Below are positions 36,163-43,847 of a stretch of 64,000 nt of DNA, one piece after another. Position 1 is the first letter of the stretch; each line of letters begins with the position of its first letter. The position numbers and the translations under genes are program-made. The notes beneath the pieces were generated by a model. It saw only the letters and a list, made by a program, of their open reading frames with translations, made no database searches and had not been told where the DNA came from. The stretch comes from Lachnospiraceae bacterium NK4A179 (GTDB lineage Bacteria; Bacillota; Clostridia; Lachnospirales; Lachnospiraceae). The stretch is from assembly GCA_000421045.1 (NCBI GenBank), contig ATWC01000001.1:228258-292257 (forward strand). The letters run 5' to 3'.

Positions 36163-36753
36163 TCAGTAGATTATAAAATAAAGTCCGTCATTCTCAGGCC
36201 TTACCGTATCGCCGGATTCAGCCGTCATTCCCTGTGAATAATATTTTATCTTTCCGGGAACGGTAACCGCAGAAGAACCATCCAGTATTATCAGCTTTTC
36301 GGAGCCCATCTCAAGCAGGTCCTTCTTACCTATACTGTTTTCCGAAGATGATGCCTTATAAAGAGATCTGTTGAAATCATATCCGGCAGTCTGTGCCTCC
36401 GCAACAGTCCCCATAAAAAGCTCTCCGGGCATATATTCACTGTAATCAGCACATGTCTTAAACTGAAGCTCAAGTGTCATTATCCCAGCCTTGAGTTCAT
36501 GTTTGCCAAGGGCTATAGAGCCGTCGCCATGTGTGGAATTATAATCAGCGATCTCTGCATTCACCATGTTTACCAGCTCCTGCTCGCTGTAATAATCCTT
36601 ATCGAATGACTCCATAAGAACAGCCGATACACTTCCGTCAGACTTAAGCGTTATGCTGCTCTCCTCTGTATGGATCTCAGGCTCTTTTGTGCATCCGACA
36701 AGCAAAGCAGCCATGATGAGAACAGCCAGATTTTTGATAATGCCTTTTTTCAT
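36163..36753 (-). CDS. Lipoprotein of unknown function
   Basis: 196 residues. [21 protein letters not shown] is a lipoprotein signal peptide with lipid-bearing Cys21. The mature part has a [20 protein letters not shown] stretch and ends in a short beta-rich region ([19 protein letters not shown]). No known domain recognised. It stands between recO and glyQS in the same operon, with 22 bp to glyQS. Confidence 0.83.
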   Translation of the reverse strand: MKKGIIKNLAVLIMAALLVGCTKEPEIHTEESSITLKSDGSVSAVLMESFDKDYYSEQELVNMVNAEIADYNSTHGDGSIALGKHELKAGIMTLELQFKTCADYSEYMPGELFMGTVAEAQTAGYDFNRSLYKASSSENSIGKKDLLEMGSEKLIILDGSSAVTVPGKIKYYSQGMTAESGDTVRPENDGLYFIIY

Positions 36754-36800
36754 CTTGCCTCCCGCGTCTTATCTTTCAGTAAAACGCGCTCATAACTATA

Positions 36801-37451
36801 TCATATAGTCTTCAACATCTCAAGGCTCTTGAATTCATATCCTTCAAACGCAGCACTCATTTCACGGGCTGACAGGATCTGCGCTTCAGAAAGAAATTCT
36901 TCTTTAAGAGCATAGCCGTATACTGACTTTGCAGGTGTCCTGTAAAGCACCTCGGCATATCTTTTCACAGTATCCGAAAAACCGCCTTCAAGCACAGCCG
37001 TATTGAACGTTCCGGATATCATGACCGTCTTCAGTTCAAATATCGTCCTTACCAGACTCTTTGAATATACAGGATGAGTAAGTGCCCTGAGCGTCTGGTA
37101 AAGAAGCACCAGCATATCACTGTCATCACCGTTTTCGACAGTAGCCTTTTCAGTTACTTCCAGAAAGTACATGCCATAAAGAGCCGCTTCATAATCGGCC
37201 CGCAGTTCACCAAAATAGTTCTTTACATTCACTTCCCTTATTGTAAATGCGTTCCTTCCGGCATAAAGACTGAATTCCGCAAAAACAAAAAGATCGGTGG
37301 ATGCAGCAAAACGGCTGCCCTGTTTTCTGGCGCCATTTGCAAAGGCGGCGATCTTACCCGCTTTCTCGGTAAGTATCACCACCCTTCTGTCAAAATCATT
37401 AACCGGTGAACTCTTAAGAACGATACCGGATGTGTTCAAAAACTCCGCCAT
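36801..37451 (-). CDS. recO: DNA repair protein RecO, short form
   Basis: 216 residues. N-terminal OB-fold: TSGIVLKSSPVNDFDRRVVI, TEKAGKIAAFANGARKQGSR; then the helical domain (LYGMYFLEVTEKATVENGDD). RecO loads RecA at gaps with RecR. It is shorter than the usual 240-250 residues and the C-terminal part shows no Cys-x2-Cys pairs, so the zinc finger found in many RecO proteins is absent. It starts 5 bp after era stops; era-recO is a conserved pair in Firmicutes. Confidence 0.9.
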   Translation of the reverse strand: MAEFLNTSGIVLKSSPVNDFDRRVVILTEKAGKIAAFANGARKQGSRFAASTDLFVFAEFSLYAGRNAFTIREVNVKNYFGELRADYEAALYGMYFLEVTEKATVENGDDSDMLVLLYQTLRALTHPVYSKSLVRTIFELKTVMISGTFNTAVLEGGFSDTVKRYAEVLYRTPAKSVYGYALKEEFLSEAQILSAREMSAAFEGYEFKSLEMLKTI

Positions 37452-37456
37452 AGAGT

Positions 37457-38362
37457 TCAGATCTGATCCTTCCTGTATCCGAAATTGGCAACCAGCACAT
37501 CCGAATCGCGCCAGTTTTCCTTAACCTTCACCCAGAGCTGCAGATAGACCTTTGTACCTATCAGTCTTTCGATCTCCGGACGTGCTTTCATTCCTATATC
37601 ACGAAGCATAACACCTTTCTTTCCGATGATTATGCCTTTGTGAGACTCCTTCTCGCAAACGATCGTTGCTTCTATATCCGTCATATCCTTGTCCTGACGT
37701 TTCTCCATACGGTCGATCATCACCGCGATGCCGTGAGGTATCTCCTTATCAATAAGAAGCAGCGCTTTTTCCCTGATTATCTCCGCGGCTATGTGACGCA
37801 TGGGCTCATCTGTCAGCTCATCATCAGGATAGAATGCAGGCCCCTCGGGAAGAGTGTCGAATATACATGACATCAGTTCCTCAAGCCCTTCCTGCTTTAG
37901 TGCCGAAACGGGAATTATCTCCTTAAAGCTGCAAAGATCCTTATATGCATCGATAACCTTGAGCAGTTCTGGCTTTTTAACTGTATCGATCTTATTGATG
38001 ACCAGAAATACCGGAACACCCTCGCCCTTTATCCGCTCGGCTATCTGCCTGTCTTCATCGGGTATATTGCTCTTCGGCTCCACAAGCCAGAGTATCAGAT
38101 CGGCATCCTTCATCGAACTGCCGACTGCTGCCATCATATAATCCGACAGCCTGTTCTTTGACTTATGTATCCCCGGCGTGTCGATGAACACGGCCTGTCC
38201 CCTGTCATCCGTATAAACTGTACGGATGCTGTTTCTTGTTGTCTGAGGCTTCGGAGACGTGATCGCAATCTTTGTCCCTATAAGCCTGTTCATAAGTGTT
38301 GATTTGCCGACATTGGGCCTGCCTGCGAGCACGCAGAACCCTGCTTTCTTATTCTCACTCAT
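37457..38362 (-). CDS. era: GTPase Era
   Basis: 301 residues from the ATG at 38362, with GTGGAG upstream. Binds 16S rRNA 3' end and helps 30S assembly. G1 AGRPNVGKSTLMNRLIG, G2 with TTRNSIRT, G3 DTPGIHKSKN, G4 NKIDTV, and the C-terminal KH domain with IIIGKKGVMLRDIGMKAR and VYLQLWVKVKENWR. Between the M16C peptidase gene and recO. Confidence 0.97.
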   Translation of the reverse strand: MSENKKAGFCVLAGRPNVGKSTLMNRLIGTKIAITSPKPQTTRNSIRTVYTDDRGQAVFIDTPGIHKSKNRLSDYMMAAVGSSMKDADLILWLVEPKSNIPDEDRQIAERIKGEGVPVFLVINKIDTVKKPELLKVIDAYKDLCSFKEIIPVSALKQEGLEELMSCIFDTLPEGPAFYPDDELTDEPMRHIAAEIIREKALLLIDKEIPHGIAVMIDRMEKRQDKDMTDIEATIVCEKESHKGIIIGKKGVMLRDIGMKARPEIERLIGTKVYLQLWVKVKENWRDSDVLVANFGYRKDQI

Positions 38363-38380
38363 AACGTTCTCCACGATCCA

Positions 38381-41305
38381 TCAATGGAAAAGCGGTTCAA
38401 CCGCATCAAAGCAGTCTGAAGCCTCTTTTATCTTTGTCTCACTTCCTATTACGCAGAGTGCATCATCCGACATGAAGGCGGAAACATATTCTGCCAATTC
38501 TCTGATATCCTTATCTTCAGCCGCAAGTATATCATCTCTGTCCTTCTGGATCATCTCATCACTGATTCCGTCAAGGCATGCATGCAGTGATCGCATTCCT
38601 TTCATCGCCGGTGTAAGCGGTGCATCCACCTCACCCATGGTTCCTATGATATACTTTGTCATCTGCTCGTCCGAAGCCTTGAAGTCTCTAAGATAAGCTG
38701 CTGCCTTCTCAAATATGTCTATAGTCTCCTTAAGATTAGGATCCCTGTATGAAACAAAATAGCTCTCGCCTGTTCGCTTGAATGCATTCATGCAGCCATA
38801 AGCGCCACCCTTAACCCTGACATTTATCCAAAGATAATCATATCCGAGTATGGTATGGAGTATACGAAGCGTTCCCTTGTAAGGAAGTCCGTGCTTTTTA
38901 AAGTTTCCTGCCCTTGAAACATACTGAACCTGTGAAGAGCAACCGAAAGCGGTATTTACTTTCTTTACAGGAAGAGTTCCCTTCTCAGGATAATCAGTGC
39001 TGTCCGAAAGCTTTGCCACAGTCTTTGATACCAGCCCCTTAAGAGCCTCTTTTTCATTCTCCTTACCCGTAAGGTCAATGAACATACCGTTCTTTCTGAG
39101 GAGGATATCTGCAGTTTCTTTAAGACCTGCGATCAGATCTGCTTTCCTTTCATCAAAGTGTTCTTCCATATCCTCAAGGAATCTGTAGAAATCCATTCCG
39201 TTAAGAAGTTCTCTTCCGCGCTCATATTCTGAAAGCATACTCTGCGCATAACTTGAAGCCACCATATGAGATACCATATTGATGGTTCCCTGGAATCTTG
39301 AGCGACCCTCTGCCACTATCTCCTTAAGTCTCTTTTCATCATCTATCTTTGAAGTGAAAATGATCTCATTTACAAGATCCATGGCATTCTTTATGTTCGA
39401 TGTGAGCGAACTTACCCTTACCGTAAAGTAAGGTATGTAATTATCCGTATCCGAACCGGGCAGTGCATAGTCATAAGACGTTGCAAATGAGCCTGTGTAC
39501 TTGTCCAGTTCATAACCGAGCTGGTCATATGTATGATCTGCCGTATCTACCGAACGGAACACGCCGAAAAGGATTCCCGCATACGGATAAAGCCTGAACG
39601 GAAGCTTGCTCATATCAAAGAACATTGTCATATATACAATGCCGTTCGTATCAATATTGTGGAAAAGAGTCCTGACTCCGTCTATCTCTGTCCATTCGTT
39701 TATAAGTTTATAAGCTTCCTTCTTTATATCCGAACGTTTAAGTACCGGAAGGCACTTAAGTGCTTCCTCCGGATCGGGTGTCTCCTGGAAAGCCTTCAGT
39801 TCTGCTGCCTTCTTTACGATCTCATCTTTCTCACTGTCAGAAAGGCTGTCTTTATATGCGGCAAGCTTATCGGCTAACGCCTTCTCCCTTACTGCCTGCA
39901 GCCCCTTCTTCGGAACAAGCTTAAGTATCGAACGATGTTCATTGTTGATCAGATACTTTTCAACCAGTTCTTCAAAATATCCGGTATCGATCTTTTTTCT
40001 TAATGAGGCAAAAGTATCAAGTTCTTCAACATGAATAAAGGGCTTGTCATCATCATAAAGCCAGCTGTCCAGACACTTAAGTCCAAGCAGAAGACCCTTG
40101 GGGTAACGCCCCGAATCAGCTTCTCTGTACTTAAATTCCAGATAATTAAGGTCGGCAAGGAGCGCATTCTTATCAAAGCCCTCTTTAACCACACGCTTAA
40201 ACTCATTTTCTATAAGCTCTACAAACTTCGCCTCATCCGAAGCATTAGCATTCTTTGCTACTATGCTGTAATAAGGCTCACATATCCCATTCTCAAATGT
40301 TGAGGATATCTCTGTCCCTATACCGGCTTCAAGCAGGGCCTTCTTAAGCGGTGTGCCTTCAGCATCTATAAGAGCATAATCAACTATCTGGAATGCAAGA
40401 TAAAGCTCTCTGTCTGTGGAATCTCCGATCACTGCATTATAAGAAAGATATGTATTATTCTCTTCCTTCTCATCCTCGGAGATAGGATACTCTTTTGTGA
40501 TCATATTGACCTTATCAAAAGGCTTCTGTTTTCCGGGATATGATGAAACTTCAGTTCTTTCGTATGCGGAAAGATATTCCCTGTCCAGCCACTCAAGCTG
40601 TTCATTCCAGTTTGAATTGCCGTAAAAGTAAATATATGAATTTGACGGATGATAATATGACCCGTGGAACTTAAGGAAGTTCTCATATGTAAGTTCGGGT
40701 ATGACTTCGGGATCACCGCCGCTTTCTACACCGTATGTTGTATCAGGGTAAAGCGAATTCATTATCTCGCGGTACATCACATCCGACGGATCCGAGAATG
40801 CACCTTTCATCTCATTATAAACAACACCGTTTATCTTAAGTTCTGAATCCCTATCGTCCATCTCATAATGCCAGCCCTCCTGGCGGAATATCTTCTCCTC
40901 ATGATAGATATTGGGATGTAATACGGCATCCAGATAAACATCGCAAAGATTTCTGAAATCCTTTTCATTGCATGAAGCTACGGGATAGACCGTCTTATCC
41001 GGGTAGGTCATGGCATTTAAGAATGTATTGAGCGAGCCCTTTACAAGCTCAACAAACGGATCTTTAAGCGGAAACTTATCGGAACCGCAGAGCACCGAAT
41101 GTTCAAGTATATGAGCCACTCCCGTCGAATCCTTAGGGGGTGTGCGGAATCCTATATAGAAGACCTTGTTTTCGTCATCATTATCAAGCAAAGCTATCCT
41201 GGCACCTGATCTCTCATGCTCAAGAAGATACGCCTCACTGCTCAAATCGGTGCTGTGATGATGCTCTTTGACCTTGTAGCCTTTTAATTTCGCCGCATCA
41301 AACAT
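38381..41305 (-). CDS. M16C metallopeptidase (presequence protease-like)
   Basis: 974 residues, the normal size for the single-chain M16C group. Inverted zinc motif His65-Ile-Leu-Glu68-His69 in STGVAHILEHSVLCGS, followed by FPLKDPFVELVKGSLNTFLN and the DKTVYPVAS stretch. A DPSDVMYREIMNSLYPDTTY segment matches PreP-type enzymes. The second half repeats the fold without the zinc motif. No signal peptide, so it is cytoplasmic and likely degrades short peptides. 18 bp upstream of era. Confidence 0.94.
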   Translation of the reverse strand: MFDAAKLKGYKVKEHHHSTDLSSEAYLLEHERSGARIALLDNDDENKVFYIGFRTPPKDSTGVAHILEHSVLCGSDKFPLKDPFVELVKGSLNTFLNAMTYPDKTVYPVASCNEKDFRNLCDVYLDAVLHPNIYHEEKIFRQEGWHYEMDDRDSELKINGVVYNEMKGAFSDPSDVMYREIMNSLYPDTTYGVESGGDPEVIPELTYENFLKFHGSYYHPSNSYIYFYGNSNWNEQLEWLDREYLSAYERTEVSSYPGKQKPFDKVNMITKEYPISEDEKEENNTYLSYNAVIGDSTDRELYLAFQIVDYALIDAEGTPLKKALLEAGIGTEISSTFENGICEPYYSIVAKNANASDEAKFVELIENEFKRVVKEGFDKNALLADLNYLEFKYREADSGRYPKGLLLGLKCLDSWLYDDDKPFIHVEELDTFASLRKKIDTGYFEELVEKYLINNEHRSILKLVPKKGLQAVREKALADKLAAYKDSLSDSEKDEIVKKAAELKAFQETPDPEEALKCLPVLKRSDIKKEAYKLINEWTEIDGVRTLFHNIDTNGIVYMTMFFDMSKLPFRLYPYAGILFGVFRSVDTADHTYDQLGYELDKYTGSFATSYDYALPGSDTDNYIPYFTVRVSSLTSNIKNAMDLVNEIIFTSKIDDEKRLKEIVAEGRSRFQGTINMVSHMVASSYAQSMLSEYERGRELLNGMDFYRFLEDMEEHFDERKADLIAGLKETADILLRKNGMFIDLTGKENEKEALKGLVSKTVAKLSDSTDYPEKGTLPVKKVNTAFGCSSQVQYVSRAGNFKKHGLPYKGTLRILHTILGYDYLWINVRVKGGAYGCMNAFKRTGESYFVSYRDPNLKETIDIFEKAAAYLRDFKASDEQMTKYIIGTMGEVDAPLTPAMKGMRSLHACLDGISDEMIQKDRDDILAAEDKDIRELAEYVSAFMSDDALCVIGSETKIKEASDCFDAVEPLFH

Positions 41306-41320
41306 GTATGTGTTTCCTCC

Positions 41321-41719
41321 TTAAAGTTTAAAGCCCATAAGGGCAAGATTTGAAAATGATATCTCCTGTATCACGGATCCCTCCGGAAGAGGAGAATCAG
41401 CAGCCTCTGCAACTGTAATGTCCTTAAGTGCATACTCCCCGTTATCTTTAGGGACAGCAGCACGTATTTTTGTCTTAAGTTCGTTAAATATGCGGAAATT
41501 GGCATCATCCCTGCTAATATGCATAAGATGCTCGCCTATCATCATGTTCTCATCCGCATAAGGTATTATAAGCCTCTGTACTATCGTCTGAAATTTAAAA
41601 GGCACCCGTTCAGCACTCATTAGTTCCCTGTAGGTGTAGCGGGCGCCTATCATCGTTTTGGAAAATTCCTGGATCACAAACTTAAAGTCTGTATCCATTT
41701 CAGTCATCATCGATCGCAT
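41321..41719 (-). CDS. Conserved hypothetical protein in the M16C-era operon
   Basis: 132 residues, AGAGGA before the ATG. I do not recognise a family. Sequence shows a soluble alpha/beta protein (DTDFKFVIQEFSKTMIGARY, FKFQTIVQRLIIPYADENM) with no signal peptide, membrane helix or cysteine cluster. It sits 9 bp after the sigma-like gene and 15 bp before the peptidase gene, so it is part of the operon. Confidence 0.75.
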   Translation of the reverse strand: MRSMMTEMDTDFKFVIQEFSKTMIGARYTYRELMSAERVPFKFQTIVQRLIIPYADENMMIGEHLMHISRDDANFRIFNELKTKIRAAVPKDNGEYALKDITVAEAADSPLPEGSVIQEISFSNLALMGFKL

Positions 41720-41728
41720 AATCCTCTG

Positions 41729-42466
41729 TCATTCCTTATTGTAGATTATATAATCTCCGCAATTGTCGGATAACCTTATGGCTTCATAAATATCCTCGTA
41801 TGTAAACTCGCCTTCGTCTGCAAGTTCTTCAACACTTACTTTCCTGCCCAGTTCATCATGCATATCCTTAGCCTTGCCCATTATCTTCATGACCAGTGCA
41901 AGCGCCTCGCGGTTGGCTGCCGCCTCGGCATTCTCCTCGTCTATGAGCGCTTCCATCGAATTCATGATCATGCGCATAACCATTTCATCAAGATCTTCCG
42001 GCGAATCCAGACTATCCAGCTTGGAAAGTGCATCCGCAAGAGCCACATTTCCTTCGCCGATAAGATCCGAAGTCTCGGCACCCTGCCCCGTATAGAGCTT
42101 AGCGGTATCGACAACAGCTTTCAGATAGGCATTCATAAGCTGTTCTTTTGAATTCCTATCTCCGTTCTTTGCATTCATGACAAGAACTCTCTTCATGTCT
42201 GCATCCGGCTCATCGATGCCCTCAAGCTCATCCATATATATCTTAATGAGCTTCTGTTCATCCTCACCAAGGTAGTCCTTTTCATCAAGAGGACTGCCTA
42301 TACCTATATTGTTTTCCTTAAAATAATCTAACAGGAGCTTCTTCTGATCTTCCGTAACAGCAGGGAAAACTTCCTCAATCTGTTCCTCGGTTATATAACC
42401 TCCCTGCATCACTGCAGTCTCTCTGATCTCATTTATGTCCTGTATGAATTTTTCTTCTTTTGTCAT
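41729..42466 (-). CDS. Truncated sigma-70-like protein lacking DNA-binding regions
   Basis: 245 residues. Residues about 18-55 (GGYITEEQIEEVF then LLLDYFKENNIGIG) resemble sigma region 1.1. Residues about 110-145 (LMNAYLKAVVDTAKLYTGQG then TSDLIGEGNVALADALSKLD) align with region 1.2/2.1-2.2 of primary sigma factors (L-x-x-AYLRLVV..A..Y.G.G...DLIQEGN.GL..A..KFD). Residues about 205-235 (DELGRKVSVEELADEGEFTY-EDIYEAIRLS) resemble region 3. Aromatic region 2.3/2.4 residues that open and read the -10 element are missing, and no region 4 exists. It may bind core polymerase or only keep the fold. It overlaps the rhomboid-like gene by 4 bp. Confidence 0.65.
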   Translation of the reverse strand: MTKEEKFIQDINEIRETAVMQGGYITEEQIEEVFPAVTEDQKKLLLDYFKENNIGIGSPLDEKDYLGEDEQKLIKIYMDELEGIDEPDADMKRVLVMNAKNGDRNSKEQLMNAYLKAVVDTAKLYTGQGAETSDLIGEGNVALADALSKLDSLDSPEDLDEMVMRMIMNSMEALIDEENAEAAANREALALVMKIMGKAKDMHDELGRKVSVEELADEGEFTYEDIYEAIRLSDNCGDYIIYNKE

Positions 42467-43413
42467 GATTCTGATCCTGTGTTATTTCTTTTGAAATGCT
42501 TATGCGTAAACAGATGGTCCTCACAGAATTCATAATTTCCCTCACACTGTGAACAGAAACGGAATTCCAGATCAGGATAATCATCGCTTGTTCTGCCGCA
42601 TATAGCACACTTATGTTTTGCTACTGTAGTGCGTATAAATTCCGCGTCCCTGCTCTGTCTCTTAAACTCCTTCCGCATAGTTCTCATCTTAGGCGACATT
42701 TTGAACCTGCTTCTGGTCAGAATAAAGAATATTATGAAATTAAGGATCGAAGCACCTATAACAAAGAGACCGAGTATTCCCATTTCGATACCCTGAGCTA
42801 CAAGAACTATAAAATACAGGATTCCCAGCACCTTTACCTTCACCGGTATGAAAAACATAAGAAGCACCCGTGCTTCCGGATATGTCATCGCATACGCAAG
42901 GAACAGGGACATGTTTACAAAATAAGTCGAAAACAATCTGGCTGTAGATGCATAAAACCATGAACCACCGGCTAAGCTTGAACACTCCTGTCCATAATGC
43001 GTTAAGTATAAATCATCATAGAATGCAATATCCTGCGGCGCTAACAGTTCAAAATATCCCAAGAGCAGAAAAGCGCCAAGCACGGTAAAGATCAATCCCA
43101 TAAACACATAGAGATTGAAGATAAAGCTGCCCCATGCATTTTCCAACGACCTTGATATCGAATAATAGAAATACAACGATATCAATACGAAAAACACGTT
43201 GTCGCTTCTGGGCGGTATGAGCACCCAGGATACTATGCGCCATACCTGACCGTGAACTATTGCATATGGGTTGAGCGAGATGGCATCTAAAAGATTGTCT
43301 CCACCTGCCATCTGCATCAGATAGCCTGCCGCATAAGTTAGCAGAATATAGATCGGCAGATTTGATATTGCATAACGTCCGATCTTTCTTTCAAGTTTAT
43401 TCAAAAAATTCAT
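42463..43413 (-). CDS. Rhomboid-like membrane protein without catalytic serine motif
   Basis: 316 residues. Six or so membrane helices in the first 240 residues; HGQVWRIVSWVLIPPRS and SISRSLENAWGSFIFNLYVF match the L1 loop and helices 2-3 of the rhomboid superfamily. The GxSG serine motif and the helix-6 histidine of active rhomboid peptidases are not seen, so this looks like a pseudoprotease. The C-terminal soluble tail has CAICGRTSDDYPDLEFRFCS, then QCEGNYEFCEDH: two or three Cys pairs that likely bind zinc. Operon partner of the sigma-like protein. Confidence 0.75.
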   Translation of the reverse strand: MNFLNKLERKIGRYAISNLPIYILLTYAAGYLMQMAGGDNLLDAISLNPYAIVHGQVWRIVSWVLIPPRSDNVFFVLISLYFYYSISRSLENAWGSFIFNLYVFMGLIFTVLGAFLLLGYFELLAPQDIAFYDDLYLTHYGQECSSLAGGSWFYASTARLFSTYFVNMSLFLAYAMTYPEARVLLMFFIPVKVKVLGILYFIVLVAQGIEMGILGLFVIGASILNFIIFFILTRSRFKMSPKMRTMRKEFKRQSRDAEFIRTTVAKHKCAICGRTSDDYPDLEFRFCSQCEGNYEFCEDHLFTHKHFKRNNTGSES

Positions 43414-43418
43414 AATTC

Positions 43419-43679
43419 TTAACCGTGTAGTCCTCTAGCCTGTCTGTCCATGTCTTCAACAACTATATCATAGATCTCACCGAGACTTCTGCAATATTCA
43501 AGCACAAGCCAGGGCTCATTTGTATGAAAATGAATCTTTATCGGGTCTCCGTCACCGCCCACCGCAAGCAGGCAGTCTCCTTTGAAATGCTCCCTGAAAT
43601 AATCATTCACCTCATCTTCATCAAGATCATCTCCATCTATGAGAAGCTGAGTGTCATATCTGAATTCAATATCATCCAT
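43419..43679 (-). CDS. Stand-alone FakA/DhaL-associated C-terminal-like domain
   Basis: 86 residues from the ATG at 43679, eight bases after AGGAGG. The sequence FRYDTQLLIDGDDLDEDEVN, GDCLLAVGGDGDPIKIHFHT, NEPWLVLEYCRSLGEIYDIV and VEDMDRQ follows the C-terminal domain of fatty acid kinase subunit A (FakA/YloV: GDSLVVVGDD..VKVHVHT..PG.VLEYA...GEL..IKIENM..Q). Here that domain is a protein by itself, without the ATP-binding DhaL domain. In Lachnospiraceae such proteins are sometimes labelled 'kinase to dihydroxyacetone kinase'. First gene of the long minus-strand operon; divergent from the dehydratase activator. Confidence 0.72.
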   Translation of the reverse strand: MDDIEFRYDTQLLIDGDDLDEDEVNDYFREHFKGDCLLAVGGDGDPIKIHFHTNEPWLVLEYCRSLGEIYDIVVEDMDRQARGLHG

Positions 43680-43711
43680 TAATGTACCCTCCTTTTTTTG
43701 AATCAAGTCTG

Positions 43712-43740
43712 ATTATATCAGTTGCGCCTTTTCTCTGCAA
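43712..43740 (-). promoter_or_regulatory. Promoter of the 43679-34740 operon
   Basis: TTGCAG (43740-43735), 17-bp spacer, TATAAT (43717-43712). The only strong promoter seen for the nine genes down to glyQS. Confidence 0.8.
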
Positions 43741-43760
43741 TTTATCTCCATGGCTCAAAC

Positions 43761-43789
43761 TTGAAAAAGGCTCTGTTCAACGTTATAAT
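43761..43789 (+). promoter_or_regulatory. Promoter of the dehydratase activator gene
   Basis: TTGAAA at 43761-43766, 17-bp spacer, TATAAT at 43784-43789. Back to back with the minus-strand promoter, with 20 bp between the two -35 elements. Confidence 0.85.
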
Positions 43790-43847
43790 CACGGGGTATG
43801 CGTATAACTTTATGCACAGGAATTTATACCGGAGTTAGGTTTCAGTT

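Noticed and set aside
36153..36163. T-box leader for glyQS
   Set aside because: Only 22 bp separate glyQS from the lipoprotein gene upstream; there is no room for a T-box and no terminator hairpin.
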